From: Inhella gelatinilytica
GTDB lineage: Bacteria > Pseudomonadota > Gammaproteobacteria > Burkholderiales > Burkholderiaceae_C
Direction of reading: 5' to 3'
DNA length: 64,000 bases
Assembly: GCF_016093295.1 (NCBI RefSeq)
Contig: NZ_JAEDAL010000004.1
Coordinates: 186,001-250,000, forward strand
The notes beneath the pieces are model-generated. The model saw only the letters and a program-made list of their open reading frames with translations. It was not told the DNA's origin and did not search any database. Position numbers and translations under genes: made by a program. Within the stretch, counting starts at the first letter, position 1. Every line of letters begins with the position of its first letter. This document shows, piece by piece, positions 39,865 to 49,023 of the stretch.

Positions 39865-40947
39865 ATGACTCGGCCCCAAACAACCGAAACGGCACCGCAG
39901 ATGCCGCGCCGAGCGGGATCGGATCCGTCCTTAACGGTGGCGGGTTTGGTGGCGCCCTGGGAGGAATTTCGGCGCGTCATTCCGCTGGTTTCGCTGAAAT
40001 CGCTGCTGCATCGCACGCACCCGCCCCTTCCCAAAGTGGCGGTGTTGATGTGCACCATGCAGGCCCAGCGTTTTCTGGCCGAACAACTGAATTCCATCGC
40101 CACGCAAACCCACCCCAGTTGGTCGATTTGGGCGTCGGACGATGGCTCCGATGACTTCACCCACGACATCCTCGCGTACTACCAGTCGCATTGGGGTGAA
40201 GAGCGCATCTCCATCCATGAGGGTCCGGCCGAAGGGTCAACGGCCAACTTCCTGGCCCTCACCTGCCGGGCCGACATTGACGCCGACTATTTCGCCTACG
40301 CCGATCAAGACGACATTTGGGAAGCCGACAAACTCGAGCGGGCCGTCGCCTGGCTGCAGACCATTCCGGCGCACATTCCTGCGCTGTATGGTTCGCGCAC
40401 CCAACTGGTGGATGCGCGCAACCAGCACATTGGGTACTCGCCCCTTTTTCAGAAAGAGCCGAGTTTCCGCAACGCTTTGGTGCAGAGCATTGCGGGCGGC
40501 AACACCATGGTTTTCAATCGCGCAGCCCGTGACCTGCTGCGGCGGGCGGGCGAGTCTGTTGAAGCTGTAACCCATGACTGGTGGGCCTACATGCTCATCA
40601 GTGGCTGCGGCGGTTTGGTGCATTACGACCCCCACCCCACGGTGCGGTACCGCCAGCATGACACCAATCAGTTCGGAGCCAATGTGAGCGTTCGCGCCCA
40701 GGCGCGCCGCGTGAATCAGTTGCTCCACGGGCGATTCCGCAATTGGATCGACGCCAACCTGAGCGCGCTGGACAAGGTCCGGCACCTCATCACGCCCGAG
40801 AACCGCAAGGTATTGGACGAATTCAAATCGCTGCGCAAGCGATGGGTGGGTGCGCGCTTGGTACGACTGCGGCGCAGTGGAATTCACCGGCAAACTTGGG
40901 TGGGCAACGTCGGCATCGCCCTGGCCGCCCTGATTCGCCGGCTGTGA
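39865..40947 (+). CDS. GT2 family glycosyltransferase
   Basis: A 360-residue glycosyltransferase of family 2. After about 50 unusual N-terminal residues, VAVLMCTMQAQRFLAEQLNS starts the GT-A fold. The sugar-nucleotide blocks ASDDGSDDFT and YADQDDIWEADK follow, and a later HDWWAYMLISGCGG holds the usual acceptor-side residues. It resembles rhamnosyltransferases used in O-antigen or capsule assembly. It probably acts on the cytoplasmic face of the inner membrane. It is the first gene of a three-gene plus-strand group, overlapping the next by four bases. Confidence 0.88.
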   Translation: MTRPQTTETAPQMPRRAGSDPSLTVAGLVAPWEEFRRVIPLVSLKSLLHRTHPPLPKVAVLMCTMQAQRFLAEQLNSIATQTHPSWSIWASDDGSDDFTHDILAYYQSHWGEERISIHEGPAEGSTANFLALTCRADIDADYFAYADQDDIWEADKLERAVAWLQTIPAHIPALYGSRTQLVDARNQHIGYSPLFQKEPSFRNALVQSIAGGNTMVFNRAARDLLRRAGESVEAVTHDWWAYMLISGCGGLVHYDPHPTVRYRQHDTNQFGANVSVRAQARRVNQLLHGRFRNWIDANLSALDKVRHLITPENRKVLDEFKSLRKRWVGARLVRLRRSGIHRQTWVGNVGIALAALIRRL

Positions 40948-41876
40948 CCCATTCGCCCGCGAGTTGGGCTGCACGGTGCGCGGCAGTGGTGGTCTTTTTC
41001 AAGTCCGACCGTTTCCCCGTCGCTCTCATCGAATCGCTTCACTCTCACATGGGCTCGGTGGTGATTGTCAACAATCACCCGCAAGGCCACTGGCCCGCGG
41101 ATCTGCGCCTACCCCCTGACGTCGTGCGACTCGACAACCAAAACCAAGGCGGCTTGGCGGGTGCCTACAACCGGGCGCTCCGTTGGTTGGATGAACACGC
41201 TGCGGATCGATGGCCATTTGTCCTGTTCGTCGACGACGACTCCCAGCCGCAGAGCCTTGAGGCGTTTCTCGGCGACCCCAATACCTTGGCGGCATTTCGC
41301 AACGACGACTGCGGCGCCATCGCGCCGGCTTACCGAGAGCGTCAGACCGGCCTTCGGGGCCAGTATGTGCAGCCCCTACATGGGGTGTCCGTGCGGTTTT
41401 GGCCTCGCGAGTTTGCCGACCTCCGGCCGGTGAGCTTCCTGATCAACTCCATGAGTTGTTGGAAACGCGAGGTCCTGCATCGACTGGGGCCATTTGACGA
41501 AACTCTGGCGGTGGACCACATCGACACGGACATGTGTTTGCGCGCCCAACGCGCGGGACTGCGCCTGCTGGTCGACGGTTCGCATGAGTTCCTTCATCGC
41601 ATCGGTGAGCGACGGGCCTACCGCTTTTTGGGTCGCACGTTTCAAACCGGTGGGCACGATCCCGATCGGCGATTCCAAATTGGCCGCAACACGGTGTGGT
41701 TGATTCGCCGCCACGGATGGCAGTTCCCCTCGTTTGCGGTCCTGGCCCTGAGTCGATTGGCCTATGAAACGCTGGGCATTCTCAAGGCCGAGGCGCAAAA
41801 AGGAGCGAAGCTGGCCGCACTGTGGCGGGGCATCGGGGTTGGTCTTTGGCGGCGGCCTCGCGCCCGTCCAGGGTAA
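40944..41876 (+). CDS. GT2 family glycosyltransferase (rhamnosyltransferase-like)
   Basis: A 310-residue GT2 enzyme starting with GTG in a GTGA overlap with the preceding gene. Blocks are AAVVVFFKSDRFPVALIESL, VVIVNNHPQG, NQGGLAGAYNRALRWL and the metal-binding LFVDDDSQPQ. The acceptor region has DHIDTDMCLRAQRAGLRLL. It resembles RfbF-type rhamnosyltransferases. The frame continues upstream as open, but nothing there resembles a protein and the overlap start is the natural choice. Confidence 0.86.
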   Translation: MTHSPASWAARCAAVVVFFKSDRFPVALIESLHSHMGSVVIVNNHPQGHWPADLRLPPDVVRLDNQNQGGLAGAYNRALRWLDEHAADRWPFVLFVDDDSQPQSLEAFLGDPNTLAAFRNDDCGAIAPAYRERQTGLRGQYVQPLHGVSVRFWPREFADLRPVSFLINSMSCWKREVLHRLGPFDETLAVDHIDTDMCLRAQRAGLRLLVDGSHEFLHRIGERRAYRFLGRTFQTGGHDPDRRFQIGRNTVWLIRRHGWQFPSFAVLALSRLAYETLGILKAEAQKGAKLAALWRGIGVGLWRRPRARPG

Positions 41877-41882
41877 GGCGGC

Positions 41883-43046
41883 GTGGCGGCGCTACTGGCC
41901 TGGTCGCTGTGGGGCTCGGTGACCCTGAAATGGATGGCCGCCCTGGCACTGGCGATGGGGGCCCTGCTCCACCCCCGCACCGATCGGGTCCGTCGGCCCT
42001 GGACGCAGTCGGGGGGGGCGCGCTGGGCGTTGGTACTGCTGGTGTGGATGCTGATTTCGATGGCCTGGAGCGCCGCGTCCGTCACCGCCGCACTGCGCGA
42101 GTGGGCCCACTACCTGCCGCTGCTCCTGCCGGCCCTGCTGGCTGATCGCCTGTCCCCGCAGTGGGCTTCTCGGTTGCGCGCCCATTTCGTGGTGAGCGCG
42201 GCCCTCGTGGGGCTCGCCACCGCCGTGGCCGGGCCGCTGACCGCGCTGTTGGGCGCTCAGCCCGGAGGCACCATGCTTTTAAGCAGCACGGTGATGTCCG
42301 AGGGCAACCAGCGCATTGCCACGTCCCTGCTCTTGGCGCTGGGGTCCGTCTGGGCCCTGCAGATTGCGGCCACCTCGAGCGGCACCCGCCGCGTGGCGTG
42401 GGCCCTGGCGGGCCTTGGCTCGGCTTGGGGCTTGCTGAATCAGGACCGCCGCTCCGGCATGGTGGCGCTGGCGGTCTTGTTGGTCATTTGGGCGATCAGC
42501 GAAGGTTCCCTCCCTCGGCGCCTCATGAAGTTCAGTGGCTTGCTGCTCTTGTTTGGGTCGATTTGGGTGAGTTCAAGCCAGGTGCAAGGCCGTTTTCAGG
42601 AGGGGTGGCACGAACTCGAAAACGCCGACTCTCCCCGGGCGGTCGACACCAGCTGGGGTCAGCGGGCGGCCCTCACCGAGGGCAGCCTGCACATGGCGCA
42701 AGCGCGCCCCCTCGCAGGATGGGGGTTGGGGAGCTGGGAGGTGTGGTGGCGGGGCCAGGCTCCCCCAAACAGCCCACTGGCCCGACTTCGAACCGCCCAC
42801 AACGAGTACCTGCAAGTGCTGACGCAACAAGGCCTGGTGGGTCTGACCTTGCTTCTGGCTTGGGGGGTGGCCATGGCACGGGCGACTACCACCGCTTGTG
42901 CGGTTCCGCAGGCCCGAGCCGCTCTGGTCTTGTTGGCGGTCGGTGCCCTCTTCAACGCGGTCCTTCGAGACAGCGTCTTTGGGCTCCCGCTGCTGATCGT
43001 GCTCGGGGTCAGCCTGTCTCAGCCCCCAGCCAAGGCCGCCCAGTAA
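41883..43046 (+). CDS. O-antigen ligase / polymerase-like membrane protein
   Basis: A 387-residue protein with about ten hydrophobic segments and the Wzy_C (O-antigen ligase) loop. RPLAGWGLGSWEVWWRG and RTAHNEYLQVLTQQGLVGL carry the conserved glycine block and the H-N-x-x-L motif in the large periplasmic loop. It could ligate glycan to a lipid A core or to protein, or polymerise repeat units; the sequence alone cannot decide. The start is GTG, six bases after the previous stop, with AAGG upstream. It converges with the GT4 gene and overlaps it by 28 bp. Confidence 0.82.
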   Translation: MAALLAWSLWGSVTLKWMAALALAMGALLHPRTDRVRRPWTQSGGARWALVLLVWMLISMAWSAASVTAALREWAHYLPLLLPALLADRLSPQWASRLRAHFVVSAALVGLATAVAGPLTALLGAQPGGTMLLSSTVMSEGNQRIATSLLLALGSVWALQIAATSSGTRRVAWALAGLGSAWGLLNQDRRSGMVALAVLLVIWAISEGSLPRRLMKFSGLLLLFGSIWVSSSQVQGRFQEGWHELENADSPRAVDTSWGQRAALTEGSLHMAQARPLAGWGLGSWEVWWRGQAPPNSPLARLRTAHNEYLQVLTQQGLVGLTLLLAWGVAMARATTTACAVPQARAALVLLAVGALFNAVLRDSVFGLPLLIVLGVSLSQPPAKAAQ

Positions 43047-44266
43047 AGGCTTTCGGTCAAGAAGGCCTCTTCTTCGATGCGCAGTGGGGGCTGGATGCGA
43101 TGGGCCCAGTCGGTCACGCGGTCGGGCGATTTCACCAGGTCCGCCAGCGCCCCTTCCCAAGCCTCCACAGAGCCCATCGGCACCGTACACCCGGCGCCCG
43201 TGGCCCGCACGCGGTCGGCCGGTGCGCCTTGGTCAGAGACCAAGGCCGGAAGCCCCGCCGCAAACCCTTCGTGCAAGGCCAGAGAAAACGTTTCCGGCAC
43301 CAAGGAGGGCAGCAACAACACATGCGCTTGACCCAGCAGTCGCAGGACGTCGTCGGACGGTTGCTGTCCGTGCCACGTCACCCGCGGATCGGCCTGCATC
43401 GCTTGGCGGATCCGCTGCTGATACACCGGATCCCCGTGCAGTCCCCCCGCAACGTCCACGGTGATCGGCCACTTGGGGTGCTGGGCCAGGGCTTGCAGAA
43501 CCACGTGCAGCCCCTTGATCTCGATCAGCGAGCCGATGAACAGCAATCGAAGACTCGGGGCCGGCGGTGGGCGCTTCGCCCCAAGGTCCAGGAACCGGAG
43601 CCCATCCACGCCATGCGGGATCACATGAAGGGGCAAATCCGGGAGCTCGGCCCGATAGCGCTGCGCCACAAACTCCGACGGTGCGATGCAAGCCGATGTT
43701 GACCGAAGCCATGTAGCCGCTTGGTTCAGACGCCGGGCTAGCGCCTCCGGGGCCCAACCCAGCGCCGAACAGCGCTGCCGACAGGCCACGCCCTGCTGAG
43801 GCCCCGCGCACAGGTCGCCCACCTGATCCACGAGGTTGGTGCGCAAGCACAGAGGGTGAAAGTCCGTCAGGCTGGCCACCAGGGGCACCCCGGCCGCCAA
43901 AGCCGCGGCAATGGCCGTGCCCATGCGCATGCTGTGCATCACGTGCACCACGTCAAACTCACGTTGCTGCATCCACTGGACCAACGCGTCACGCAGGGCT
44001 CCATTCACCTCAAACGTGGTTTCCGCCTGGAGGGAGAGCTGCGCCCGGTCCAGGTAGCAGACGGGCACACCCTCCACCCAACTCACCCAGGTCCCCGGCA
44101 GCGGGCCGGGCTGTGCCCCTTTCAACTGCCGCGGGTCCAGGGTGCAGGTTAAGACGTCGACGCGATGCCCGGCCCGCTGGGCCATGCGGGCCAGATTCAG
44201 CGTCACGCGCTCCGTTCCGCTTGCAAACTCTGGAAAGAACTGATGAACGATGTACAGCAGACGCAT
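43019..44266 (-). CDS. GT4 family glycosyltransferase
   Basis: A 415-residue retaining glycosyltransferase. The N-terminal domain has LLYIVHQFFPEFASGTERVT, and the C-terminal domain has LLFIGSLIEIKGLHVVLQAL and PETFSLALHEGFAAGLPALV, which contains the E-x7-E motif. Cysteine pairs (CLRTNLVDQVGDLCAG, ACRQRCSAL) lie in the acceptor domain. The ATG overlaps the preceding stop as TGATG, so the two are coupled. It is the last gene of the long minus-strand chain. Confidence 0.9.
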   Translation of the reverse strand: MRLLYIVHQFFPEFASGTERVTLNLARMAQRAGHRVDVLTCTLDPRQLKGAQPGPLPGTWVSWVEGVPVCYLDRAQLSLQAETTFEVNGALRDALVQWMQQREFDVVHVMHSMRMGTAIAAALAAGVPLVASLTDFHPLCLRTNLVDQVGDLCAGPQQGVACRQRCSALGWAPEALARRLNQAATWLRSTSACIAPSEFVAQRYRAELPDLPLHVIPHGVDGLRFLDLGAKRPPPAPSLRLLFIGSLIEIKGLHVVLQALAQHPKWPITVDVAGGLHGDPVYQQRIRQAMQADPRVTWHGQQPSDDVLRLLGQAHVLLLPSLVPETFSLALHEGFAAGLPALVSDQGAPADRVRATGAGCTVPMGSVEAWEGALADLVKSPDRVTDWAHRIQPPLRIEEEAFLTESLYWAALAGG

Positions 44267-46911
44267 CACACCCCCGCCTTCAATTCCGCCAAGACGGCGG
44301 CAGCCCACTGGCGTTCAGCATCGGATTCGGCCCGCCCTCTTCGATCCAGCCAGCAGTACGCCATCAAGGTTCCCAAGGCCTGCGCAAAGATCTTGACCAC
44401 CGCCGCGTCCACTTCGGTCTTCAGTGCAGGGTTGAAGTGGGTGTGCACGCCGCACAAGTAGGCATCAAAGTGCTCCACACGTGCCGCGAGCGCCCGACCA
44501 AACGGCTCCTCTTCGCGGTCACCGCCTGACTCCGCTGGATGGTCAATCAGCAAGCGCCCAACAAAAGCGTCCAAGCGCCCATCGCCAGTTGCACCCGCAG
44601 CCGACGACGGGGCAGGGGACTCCCGCAAACGCGACACCCAGGTGCCCAACCACCTGGCAGTTGGCGTGCCCTCGGGAACGTCGGCCAGACTGGCTCTCAG
44701 ATCGCTGAGCCAGGTGCTGGCCAGGGCCACCTGTCCAGTCTGGGCCCGAATCGACCGAATGCGGGGATGGTGGAAGTCGGAAAAGAGATCCACCAAGAAC
44801 ACCACATCCACCAGCGACCGCTTGAGGTAGTAATAAGCGGGGCGGTTGTGCGAGTGGATGACCCGCAGCGACGACAACATGGCGATGCGGTGGCCGTCGC
44901 GGATCAAGCGCATGCCCAGATCCAAGTCTTCCGCGTAATCGCCCCGGTACCCGTAAGACTGGAACAACGCGCGCGGGATCAGGCACGCCACATCGCTGAG
45001 TTGCCCCTGGGAGCGCAAGTTCATGTGGTCCTCACCACTGAACTGCCCGACCCGGTCTTGCACGTCACAGCCAAGAAAGCGGTAGTGCGTGTGGATCATG
45101 CTGTCGTAAATGATGTCGCTGTCACTGCGCGGTGTTTCGGCACACGAGACCGCAACCACCCCCTGAGGCGACAGACGCTCCAGCGATCGAACCAAACCCG
45201 CCAACCACCGGTCGCCAATGGGAAAGGCGTCCTGCACCATAAAGAGCAGGAAGTCGCCCGTGGCGTGGGCTGCACCAACGTTGCGAGAGTGGCTGTGGCT
45301 GAACTCGCTGGGCAAGATTTCCACCACCTTCGCCCCAAGGGCGCGCAGAGCTTCGGGTGACCCATCCCGAGAGCCGCTGTCCACGATCACCACCTCTACC
45401 GACCGCAGCCCTTGCTGCGCCAGCAGCTTGCGCGCCAAAGCTTTGAGTTCAGCCCCTCCGTTCAGCACGGGAATCACGACCGACACGCTAGCGTCCACAT
45501 CCGTCCAGTCGCGCACTAGGTCCGGCGGTAGCGGGCGCTGGGGCCCTTGGCGACGCACCCGCTCGACTTGATCGAACGGGTTGCCTTGCAGTGGCGCCTC
45601 ATCTTGGGCCATCCAGCGCCAGCGCTGCGGCAGTCGGCGCGCGTAGTGCGGCAACCGGCGCAGCACACCCCAGACCCCGTGGTGACGCACATGCTGCCGA
45701 GTGAGTAGCCCCGAGTTGCGCGCAAAGCGCACCAGCGCCCTGGATCGGCGAAGCGCGGCCGACTGCAGCACGCGCCAGTGGGTCACAGCCGCGCGCAGCG
45801 GTGCCGTTAACCGCCACGAGGTCGAACTCAGAACCCCCTGCAGCTGCGCTTGCAGCAGCGATAGGTCGGCCAAGAGATGCAATCGGACCGCTTCCAGTTT
45901 GGTCAACTCCTGACGCGTGGCCTCGAATGCTCGCAACTCGTCCAGGAGCGTTTCACGGGCCACCACCAGTTGCTGTTCGCTGTCACGGGCCTCGTCCAAC
46001 GCTCGGGCCAGCACCTGTTGTTCGGCACGCAAAGCGTCAACGTACCTGTGCCGGTCGTCAAGGGCTTCTCTGAAAGCATTGACCTCCGCTCTAAGAGCAC
46101 GCAACTCCAACTTCAGATTCTTCGACTCCGTGGCGCCAATCGACACCGCGTCTTGAAGCAGCTGCATTTCGTGGGCTGTCTGCGCGTGCATTTGGATCCA
46201 CCGCGCCAGCCGCTCCGGTGTCACCCGCTTGACTTGTCGCGCACCAAAGGCGTCCAGCCACCGCTGCCGCTGGTCACTCGGCGCCGAATGGCCCGAGCCG
46301 GCCGCAGGGCTCAAACAGTACACCGCCGTCATTTGCGGCACGGCCACCAGTGGCCCGCGCTCAACCAACTGGCACCAGAAGTCCCAATCCTCAAAACACA
46401 CCAATCCCTCATCGAACCGGAGCGCGGGATCTTCCACAGCCTGACGGCGCACCAGCACGGAGTGAATGGCCAGGCGGTTTGTCAGCAGCAGGGCGTCGGC
46501 ATCCACCGAATCCGGGGCGAGGCATTGCCCGCCCTCGGCGCCCCCGGCTTGCTCGATCCGTGCGCCGGTGTGGACGGCCACGGCTTCAGGATGCTGAAGC
46601 AGAGCCGTCTGCAGTGCAGCCAAATGCCCCGGCTCCAACCAGTCGTCATCGTCCAAGAAGAGAAAAGCGTCGGCCTGCGTAGCGCGCAGCAATTGGTTGG
46701 CCGCCTGCGCCCGGGGCAACACCCCCGCCAGGGGCAGCACCTCACACCGGGGATCTGTGCCCGACACGCCCAGCACCGCCCCATCCAAGGGCAAGCCCTG
46801 CGCTGGCTGGATCAACACCCGCAGTTCGACCCCATCTTGCGCCAGCGCCGAGGCCACAGCCCGCCCCAAAGTGGGACGGCCCATCGTGCGAACCAAAACA
46901 TCAATCTTCAT
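44266..46911 (-). CDS. Two-domain GT2 glycosyltransferase with central coiled coil
   Basis: An 881-residue protein with two catalytic GT2 modules. The first (about 1-220) has VLVRTMGRPTLGRAVASALA and LFLDDDDWLEPGHLA. A long heptad-like helical region follows (about 235-355), ending in SSTSWRLTAPLRAAV, a motif often found in large surface-glycan glycosyltransferases. The second GT2 module (from about 475) has VSVVIPVLNGGAELKAL, VDSGSRDG, and FMVQDAFPIGDRWL in place of a plain D-x-D. It may add two sugars in sequence, with the coiled coil setting chain length or assembly. It overlaps the acyltransferase-3 gene by 11 bp. Confidence 0.86.
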   Translation of the reverse strand: MKIDVLVRTMGRPTLGRAVASALAQDGVELRVLIQPAQGLPLDGAVLGVSGTDPRCEVLPLAGVLPRAQAANQLLRATQADAFLFLDDDDWLEPGHLAALQTALLQHPEAVAVHTGARIEQAGGAEGGQCLAPDSVDADALLLTNRLAIHSVLVRRQAVEDPALRFDEGLVCFEDWDFWCQLVERGPLVAVPQMTAVYCLSPAAGSGHSAPSDQRQRWLDAFGARQVKRVTPERLARWIQMHAQTAHEMQLLQDAVSIGATESKNLKLELRALRAEVNAFREALDDRHRYVDALRAEQQVLARALDEARDSEQQLVVARETLLDELRAFEATRQELTKLEAVRLHLLADLSLLQAQLQGVLSSTSWRLTAPLRAAVTHWRVLQSAALRRSRALVRFARNSGLLTRQHVRHHGVWGVLRRLPHYARRLPQRWRWMAQDEAPLQGNPFDQVERVRRQGPQRPLPPDLVRDWTDVDASVSVVIPVLNGGAELKALARKLLAQQGLRSVEVVIVDSGSRDGSPEALRALGAKVVEILPSEFSHSHSRNVGAAHATGDFLLFMVQDAFPIGDRWLAGLVRSLERLSPQGVVAVSCAETPRSDSDIIYDSMIHTHYRFLGCDVQDRVGQFSGEDHMNLRSQGQLSDVACLIPRALFQSYGYRGDYAEDLDLGMRLIRDGHRIAMLSSLRVIHSHNRPAYYYLKRSLVDVVFLVDLFSDFHHPRIRSIRAQTGQVALASTWLSDLRASLADVPEGTPTARWLGTWVSRLRESPAPSSAAGATGDGRLDAFVGRLLIDHPAESGGDREEEPFGRALAARVEHFDAYLCGVHTHFNPALKTEVDAAVVKIFAQALGTLMAYCWLDRRGRAESDAERQWAAAVLAELKAGV

Positions 46912-47983
46912 GTCTGCTCTTTGAACCCTGGGCCGACCGGTCCGCCCACTGCTGCGCTTTGGCTCGTCCCCAGGCCCGCGCCGGGCGCTCAATCCCCCAG
47001 TGGGCGACCCAGGCACTAAGGAGCGTCAGCGCAACACAAACCGCCAGCCCCACGACCGTATGCTCCGGAAAGTGGGGCAAGACGTGCGCGGGCCAAAGGT
47101 TGTGTAACAAGTACACCCCGTAGCTCAGCGAACCGGCCCCCAGCATTGCTGCCCGCCACCGAGGGTTCACCCTCGCCGGTCCGGCCATGCAGGCTGCTAG
47201 GGCCACGGCGTAAATCATCGCCGCCCACATCCCTGTTTTGCCCCGTGCCCAGGTCATGGCATGCAACGCCCCCTCGCCGCCCGCCGAACCCATCGCAAAC
47301 GCTAGCCAACCCCACAGCGCCAGCGCCACAAGGCCCATCGCCCACCGCAAGCGCCCCGATCGAGGCGTCTGCGTCCATTGCCAGGCCATCGCCCCGGCCA
47401 AGAATTCCACGGCAATGCCGGGAAGGTGAACCCACAAACGCAGCGCCGCATTGACGCCCTCGCTGGGCAGGGCCTCCCCAATCAGCCAGCGTCCGATAAA
47501 TGCCATTACAAAAAGTACGCGCACGGGCCCTTTCAGCCTCGCGATCAGCGGAATGAAAAGGTAAAACTCCACCTCCGGCGGCAAGCTCCAGAACGCGGGG
47601 TTCAGTGCAGTCGCCGTAGCGTGGTTTTCCCAGGTGTGCAGAAAGAGCAGGTGCTTGAGCACGAGGCCCCCGCTGATCTCCCCGGTCGGGGCCGCCCAGG
47701 CGTACAGCGCAACGGCCACAAAGTACAACGGCACGATGCGCATGCAGCGGCGCAAGGCATATCCCTTGAGATCCAGCGGCGCCCCCCAAACATAGCGGCC
47801 AAACACAAAGCCGCTCAGCACAAAAAACAGATTGACTCCGGTTTGGAGCACCAGCAGGTTTTGGACACTCGGGCCCAAGGCCTGCGGAAGGTAATGCATC
47901 CCGACGACCATCCACGCCGCCAAGGCCCGCAGCCCCTCAATGCGCGCGTCCTCATTCGGCGCGCAGGCCCCCACGGCCATCAT
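46901..47983 (-). CDS. Acyltransferase family 3 membrane protein (OafA/YrhL type)
   Basis: A 360-residue inner-membrane protein with about ten hydrophobic segments. The N-terminal IEGLRALAAWMVVGMHYLPQ has the R-x-x-A-x7-H pattern of family-3 acyltransferases. NLFFVLSGFVFGRYVW and RRCMRIVPLYFVAVALYA are also typical. Members add acetyl or similar groups to O-antigen, capsule or lipid A. The start at 47983 overlaps the preceding stop (ATGA). A longer frame to 48190 lacks support. Confidence 0.87.
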   Translation of the reverse strand: MMAVGACAPNEDARIEGLRALAAWMVVGMHYLPQALGPSVQNLLVLQTGVNLFFVLSGFVFGRYVWGAPLDLKGYALRRCMRIVPLYFVAVALYAWAAPTGEISGGLVLKHLLFLHTWENHATATALNPAFWSLPPEVEFYLFIPLIARLKGPVRVLFVMAFIGRWLIGEALPSEGVNAALRLWVHLPGIAVEFLAGAMAWQWTQTPRSGRLRWAMGLVALALWGWLAFAMGSAGGEGALHAMTWARGKTGMWAAMIYAVALAACMAGPARVNPRWRAAMLGAGSLSYGVYLLHNLWPAHVLPHFPEHTVVGLAVCVALTLLSAWVAHWGIERPARAWGRAKAQQWADRSAQGSKSRHED

Positions 47984-49023
47984 GGTCGCATCAGCGGAGC
48001 CACCCGCTCCTGCCACGCTCCAATGCGGCGCAGCCATCGCGTACCCCGCGACGCAACCGGGCGGGCTTGCATGAAATGCTCCAGTCGCTCGGCGATCTCG
48101 ATCGGCGTGCCCGAGACCTCTGGGTCCAGAGCGGGCAAGTTGAGCCACCACGCCCAACCCTGCCAAAACCAGGGCTCCTCCCGCAACCACCCCTCAAGCA
48201 CCGCCCCGTAGGCCCGGACCACCGCTGGGGTATCGATCGCCGTCAGGCGAACCATCCGCACCGTATGTCCGCCCTCAAGATCGCTCACCATGATGGCGGC
48301 CCAGATGGGCGCCCCTGCACTCAAGGCCAAGTCGATCAGCGCAGTGGCCACGGGCAACTCCCGCCCGAAAATGGAAACACCCACGGACTGAGGACTGCCC
48401 AAGGGAACATCCGAAACGCTCACCACCGCATGGCCACGTTCAAAGGCGTGCCGGCAGTCGCGAACCAAGCCCCTTAGGTTGTCGGTAAACACATAGCGCC
48501 CGCCGCCAAAGCGGGCTTCACTGCCGCCGTTGATCAAGCGCACATAACGCCCGGTCCAGGGCTGATACGGTGACCCCTCTTCGGGCCCCGCCACTCCCCA
48601 GACCGGCACACCGGAATCCCCCAGAAATGCACCCAACCGGTTGTGGTGCTGGGAATGAGCGCTGAGTACCAACCCCCCTTGAGCCACGAGTTCCCCCAAC
48701 AGGCCACGACTCGTGCAGTGCACGCTCTGGGTCCACTCCGGGGGCAAGTGGGCATAGTTGTGCAAGTCCAGGCCCCATGCACCTTGGTTGGCCAACCAAC
48801 GGTCCAGGGCTTGCTGCGCCTGAGCATCCGTCAGCTTTAAGGCCCATTGCATGCTGGCGCCCAAGGCAGCCCAATCGCGCTCACTGGGGGAAAACGCGCC
48901 CGCCACCCAACGTGCTGCACGAGGGTGTAAGGCGACGGGCGTCCAGCGAAAGAAACGCTCTGCCCAAACGAAAAAACGCTTACAACGCCTCGCATGCTCG
49001 AGGGTAACCGGATCCAAGCTCAT
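47980..49023 (-). CDS. LpxL-like lysophospholipid/lipid A acyltransferase family protein (probable)
   Basis: A 347-residue protein, not recognised with certainty. Its layout recalls the LpxL/HtrB late acyltransferases: a segment GGLVLSAHSQHHNRLGAFLG stands where those enzymes have the histidine of the H-x4-D motif, and VSIFGRELPVATALIDLALS plus AGAPIWAAIM resembles the usual F-F-G ... LA ... GA-x-v-p region. The aspartate of H-x4-D is replaced by asparagine or shifted. The basic N-terminus (RRCKRFFVWAERFFRW) may attach it to the membrane. It overlaps both neighbours by four bases, in a glycan and lipid modification setting. Confidence 0.55.
   Translation of the reverse strand: MSLDPVTLEHARRCKRFFVWAERFFRWTPVALHPRAARWVAGAFSPSERDWAALGASMQWALKLTDAQAQQALDRWLANQGAWGLDLHNYAHLPPEWTQSVHCTSRGLLGELVAQGGLVLSAHSQHHNRLGAFLGDSGVPVWGVAGPEEGSPYQPWTGRYVRLINGGSEARFGGGRYVFTDNLRGLVRDCRHAFERGHAVVSVSDVPLGSPQSVGVSIFGRELPVATALIDLALSAGAPIWAAIMVSDLEGGHTVRMVRLTAIDTPAVVRAYGAVLEGWLREEPWFWQGWAWWLNLPALDPEVSGTPIEIAERLEHFMQARPVASRGTRWLRRIGAWQERVAPLMRP

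Noticed and set aside
40743-40943. N-terminal extension of the second GT2 glycosyltransferase
   Set aside because: It lies wholly inside the preceding gene; the GTG in the GTGA overlap gives the normal GT2 start.
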